DNA of 64,000 bases from Delphinus delphis (lineage: Eukaryota > Chordata > Mammalia > Artiodactyla > Delphinidae). Where the stretch lies: NCBI RefSeq assembly GCF_949987515.2, contig NC_082696.1, forward strand, positions 57,814,947 through 57,878,946, in the 5' to 3' direction. Within the stretch, counting starts at the first letter, position 1, and each line of letters opens with the position of its first letter. The notes under the pieces were generated by a model. That model ran no database searches, was not told the origin of the DNA, and worked only from the letters and a program-made list of their open reading frames with translations. Below, piece by piece: positions 43,601-49,600 of this stretch. The position numbers and the translations under genes are program-made.

Positions 43601-46600
43601 CATAACTTTCTGAGCTTTCATTCCAATGAGAGTTGTACGTGGGCTGGGTGTGGTTGGCTGGGACCAATTGCAAAAAGGGCTGCAAGGCAGGCCCCACTCT
43701 TGTAGGACTAATGGAAGAGAAGCTAAATATAATGTATCAAGTTTTGTTTATAGTTTTAATTCAATGCCTTGTCTCTCTCTCTTTTTTTTTTTTTTTTTTG
43801 CATTTGATAAAACGATTTTAAAGTTTCTCGGGAAGAAATTTTAATAATTAAAACAGTATGGTCAGAATTGTCAATAAATAAAATTTGAGTATAATTTAAA
43901 GCTCTTTTGTTATGATACAGGATGAATCTCCAATCAGTTGGGGAAGAGGCTAGATTACTCAGTAAAGGGCTTAGGAAAGATGGGTGTTTGAAGAAATAAA
44001 AATTTAGAGCTTCCTTCCAGACCATATATATCAATACTATTTTCAGATAAATGTTTTTTAATTGTATGAAACAAATTATCAAAAGACTAGAAGAAAACTT
44101 GATGAAAATTATTAACCTGACCTCTGTGTGAAAGATTTTCTAAGTATAAAACCCTTGAAAGAAATCTCAAGGGAAGAGATTGAAAGCTTTGAGTATATAT
44201 TTGCAACATTTCAGGTGGGCCACAGATGGGCAGGAAGAGATTTTTCTCTATACCCCCATCCCTATCCATGGAAATTTGATTAAATTCTTGATTTTCTATA
44301 GCCAACATTATAGAAACCCAGTGGAAATGAAATGGCCATGGAGAGCAGAAGCAGATGCATTGAGTCTCATTACATCAGAATGTGAAATAGAAGGTGTATA
44401 TCTGCAGTGACTCTGTGTGAATGAGATAGGGTCATGCCAGATCTGAGAATGATGTAGCAGTTATTTTATATTTGGTACTTGCATCCCTTTTAAGAACAAC
44501 TTACAGAAAGAATTCATGCCCTTAAATGGAGATTTTTATAGATATCTCGGTCCCTTCTTGTTCTCAGGCTAAATGTAATGTCTGCAAAGCCACGTTCTCA
44601 TTCTCTGGGACTGTGAATTTTACGGATCAGATTCTCTAAGCAATGTCTTTGCTTCTAGTTTTTCAGTGTCCCTGAAAACCTGTTTCCCCGTAGTAACTTT
44701 AGAGTTGTATATCAGAAACATCCACAACACTGAAAGGCAAATCTCAACAAGATAGAGCTCTTTGTCATAAATATGGCAAATGATTAATATTGTAAGTATG
44801 TAAAGAGCTCTTAAAGATCAATAAGAAAAATATCAAGACTCTAATATGTAAAATGGTAAAGAACATGAATTGACAGTTCATAGAAGAAGTAAAAATTCCA
44901 AGAAAGTATGAAAGGTCCACTCTTTCCAGCAAAACAAATGCAAAATAAAATGGCAGTGAGATTCCTTTTTTAGCCTGTCCAAATTGGCGAAGATTATAAT
45001 AGTGTTGATAGAAGTCTCTTCTAATAAGGGGTAATTTCTCAATAGCAAAGTACCGTCTGGGGAGGACACATTAGCCTGAAATCATCTCAGACAATGCTGG
45101 TACCAGCTGCTTATAGAGGTCACCTGATGAGAAGAAAGGAGGCAAACAAATTAAATACATATTAAATAATTATTCCAGACATATGACTTCATAATTTCAT
45201 GTCTGATATCATGTTAAGACTTCTAAAGATTACTTGAAAATACAAATCACTATGTGGCTATATTTTGGTCAAAAAATAAGTTTTGTTTTGTTTTTTTTCT
45301 TTAAAGGTAAGAAATAGGCAACAGAACTGTAGTAAAAGTTATGTGATTAGTATGCAAATAAAATGACTAGTCGTTGAAGTAAGTCATGAAAGCTTTGCAT
45401 AAAAGGTTGCATCTGTTAATTTTGTCTACCCAAACAACTCAGATTTAAGTATCTTTTTATTCCAAGAGAGTCTGTTTCTATTTGTGGGTTTCTTATCCAA
45501 TATCTTCGGTGGTCTATCAGCAAATTTTTATCATTACTTAAATGCAAAGTGTACATTTTTCAAGGCCTGCCTTTGGAAACTAAAAGTAGGAAAGAAATAG
45601 AGCTTGCTTAACAACATGAATATTCATTTTGATTTATATAATATGTAATGTTTACTTTTACTGTTAAAATGATTTGAGTGTTCAGATTTTTCTCTTTTTA
45701 ATGAATGAATGTCACTGAATTTTAGAACTGAAGGGACCTAATATAATCCATTTATACCCGTTTTCTGCCTTGATCTAGATGAGGTTGTCTAGAGTCAAGA
45801 CAACGGTTAACCAGTCGTTGAGTTAGGCCTAGAACACCAGACTCCTGACTCTTCAGTTGAGTACATTTTTATGATAGCATATGTATCAGTAGCTGAGCTT
45901 TTATCACATTGAATTTATTTTCCCGTAAGTGTTGAAAGGCACAGTGAAAGTGATTATTTTCATATTGTTTGTGGTAAAAATACCCATGTAAATGAATGAT
46001 CTTTGCAATAACAGTTTATGAAACCTAATTGAGAACTTAGTCATATATCAGTTTTGGACTGTTCATTAGTCATATTTTTATATCTATGAAAAAAGGTCAA
46101 GGATTCCTCTTTTTTTTTTTCTTTGCGGTACGCGGGCCTCTCACTGTTGTGGCCTCTCCCGCTGCGGAGCACAGGCTCCGGACGCGCAGGCCCAGCGGCC
46201 ATGGCTCACGGGCCCAGCCGCTCCGCGGCATGTGGGATTCGCCCGGACCGGGGCACAAACCCGCGTCCCCTACATCGGCAGGCGGACTCTCAACCACTGC
46301 GCCACCAGGGAAGCCCTAGGATTCCTCTTTTGGTTTTAATTAACAAACGCAATGATCTAGATTAAGTTTGTTACATTAAGAAAATTTGTTGTTGTTTTTT
46401 TTTGAGGCTGGCCTGAGTCTTCGCAAAGTAAACAGACATGTAGATTTCCCACTGACGCTTGACTTAGCACCATTCTGTTCTGCTACTTGTAAGGTATAGT
46501 ATATTATTAAGATATTTAATTGTCATGCAAATAATATGCTTCAAAATATCCTATGTATTGTTTATTAGGCCATGTCTTCCTCTCTCCCTCCCACCTTCTC

Positions 46601-49600
46601 TCTCTCTCCCCCTCCTTCCCTCCCTTTCTTCCTTCCATCCAACATTTAACACACTATCACTTTTGTCTTTTGGGAGATAGAATAAGTTGAAAAGATGCAT
46701 AAAGCACAAGTGAGGCACGATGTTCATGAAGATCAGAGCTGCTTGTAAATGCTACTAGAATCAGATAGCTGCTGAGAGAAGTAAGCAGATTTTGTGCCCT
46801 CTCCTGTTCCTTGTGAATGTTGTGCTTAATTGACAGTAGTTTTAGCAGTTGAAGAGTTCTTTATCTTTTGTAAATCGATATACTAGTGCATTGTTTTTCA
46901 TGCCATTTCATGTACACTACTGAGAATAGTGTACTTGTGAACTGAGTATGATACTTTACAATTACTAATACTTTAATACTTAGATATAGAAGGCAAATTG
47001 GTTTATAATTGCTCGTACTTGTATGTAAGAACTCTGTAGGTGAAATTGATGACTTTGCTTTCCGTGAGGGAACTACACAGTTCTAGGGTAACTAACATGT
47101 TGTCCGGCTCACAATTACTGGTTAGCAGTCTAGGATTTGTGGTACATAAACTTACTGAACTTAATACTTTCAATACATTGATCAATCAAAGCGAAATATC
47201 TTAAATGCAATTTTTCAGTGAATCCAGTTCATCTGCTATGGAATACTAGCACTATCTGTCAATTATTCACATTCAGTATTCACAGAATTTGATAGTATGG
47301 TAAACAAAATATCTAGCAAGCTCTGTATTAAACTTACAAAAGCATATTTTTTAGAAGTACCTATTATGGAGAATTTCCAGCGTACATCAAAGTAGACAGA
47401 ACAGTACAATGAACCTCAAGCACACATCACACAAACCTTAGATATATGGCCAGTCCTGCCCCATGCACATGCTCATCTACTTCCTCCTCTTATATTATTT
47501 TTTTTTCTCTTATGTTATTTTGAAGCAGGTATCAGACATCATTTCATTCATAAATCTTTTCCTATACGTGTCTCTAAACGATAAGAATCACCCCCACCTT
47601 TTTAAATGTAACCACAATACCACTTTCACACTAAAAAAATTAACAATTTTTTTCATATCATCTAGTGTATATATTTCCAGTTGTCTAATAAATGAAATTT
47701 TCAAAATGAATTAGTATCAAAGTAAGGACTACACATCATGATTGAAAAATATCTTTTAGTCCCTTTTAATATACAGTGTCCCTTTCCCATCTCTGCCCCT
47801 TGCAATTTATTTGTTGAAGAAACTGGATCATTTTTCTGGTAGTTTCCTATAGTTTAGATTTTGATGATTATTCCTCTATCCTCTTTATTTCCTACAGATA
47901 GGTAGTTGGATCAAGAGAGGCTTGAACAGATTCAGGTTTGATATTCCTCCCACTCCCGGTAAGGCTATTTCATAGGGAGTGTTCTGTTCTTTCATCAGGT
48001 GGCACATAAATGCCAGTTACCTTTCTGTGATATTAGCAACCAGCGTTGCTCAATGAGTTCATTAAGATTTACAGAATGGTAATCCTGTTATTCTTTCTTC
48101 GTTTATTTGCTAGAATACTTCTATATAAAGAGAAATTCCTTTCATCTATTTAGTTATCTTATGGTATAGTTCTTATAGAAAAGACAGGGTAAATGCTCAG
48201 TTCTCTCCCCGTCCCCCTTTTAAACCAGTTTTCAGAATAATGAATTAATTCACTGTCATCCTCAAACTGTGATCAGTTAATTTATCATTATGAATTCATG
48301 GATTTAAACACATTAATAATATTTCAATTTACTGCACTTTTCTTTTAATTCGTGGTCTAATACGTTAGTCTAATGGGTCTGTTGTTGGCTACTGAGAGCC
48401 ACTTCAAGTTGGCTTCTGGGTTCTTTTGACATGACCCTTGTGGTTGCTCTCTGAGTGATTATGCCACCAACTGGATATTCATTTGCTTAATTTTTAAATT
48501 TTCATTTTTAGGGATTGTTACTTAAATTTAAAAATTTTGTTTAATAATTACATAAAATATTTACGTAGTTCCAAAGTCAAATGTATAAAACAAGGTAAAT
48601 TCAGACAAGTGTAGTTTTTCTCCATGTCTGTTCTACTTGTTTCTTTCCTCCCTTTATAGATAACCATTTTTTCAAATTATTGTTTATTCATCTATTATTT
48701 TTTTTAAATGTAAACAAATAGGTATATATATCTGCATCTCGCCTCTTTAATAATAATAGCTTACAGTATGTATCCTTTTTTCTACCTTATTCTTAACATT
48801 GTATCCTGGAGATTATTTCATAGCAATATTTAGAGATAGTCTGCCCTCCATTTTTCAAATAGCATAGTACTCTATTGTATGGATGCATTATAGTTTATTC
48901 AACCAGTCCCCAATTTATGGACATTTGAGTCTACTCCAGTTTTTTGATATTACAGATAATCCTGCAATCACTAGTATGGTACATGTCTTTTTACATATTG
49001 CTCATGTTCCTGTGAGATAGAATCCTAGAAAAAGGATCGATAAATCCAAGAGTAATACCTGTGTAACTTAGCTAGATAACGTGAAATATCCCTGAATAGG
49101 GGTGTACCCCTTTGCGTTCCCATATGACAGCATTCTTTTCCCTACAGCCCAGCCAATAGAGAATGTTGTCAAGCTTTTTCATTTTGCTGGTCTAATACAG
49201 GTGGGAACGTATGCCAGTGTAGTTTTAATATGCATTGCTCTTATTTTAAGTAGGACTTGGCATTTGGCTTAATTTTCCTTATAATAAGAGTTCACTAAAT
49301 ATTACTAATTAATTTGAGGTTTTTTCCTTTGTCTAAAAGAATGTAAGTGTGGGAGATAAAGTTCTCTATGGTCTCTATGGCGTGGTGGAACATAGTGGCT
49401 CAATGAGAGGAGGCCACTACACCGCTTACGTGAAAGTGAGAACACCCTCCAGGAAATTACTGGAACATATCACTGGAAAGAAAAATGTACCTGGTATGCC
49501 ATCCTAAGTTTATTTTATTCTTAAAAACAAATGAATTCATTCTTCCTTTTCTGGGAGAGGTAAGTTCTTTCATGGATACTTCAAGTGGATTCACTTTAAG

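Noticed and set aside
46086..46365. Open frames of 66-80 codons in several frames
   Set aside because: They are translations of a CHR-2-like SINE; the same peptides recur at every SINE copy in the window.
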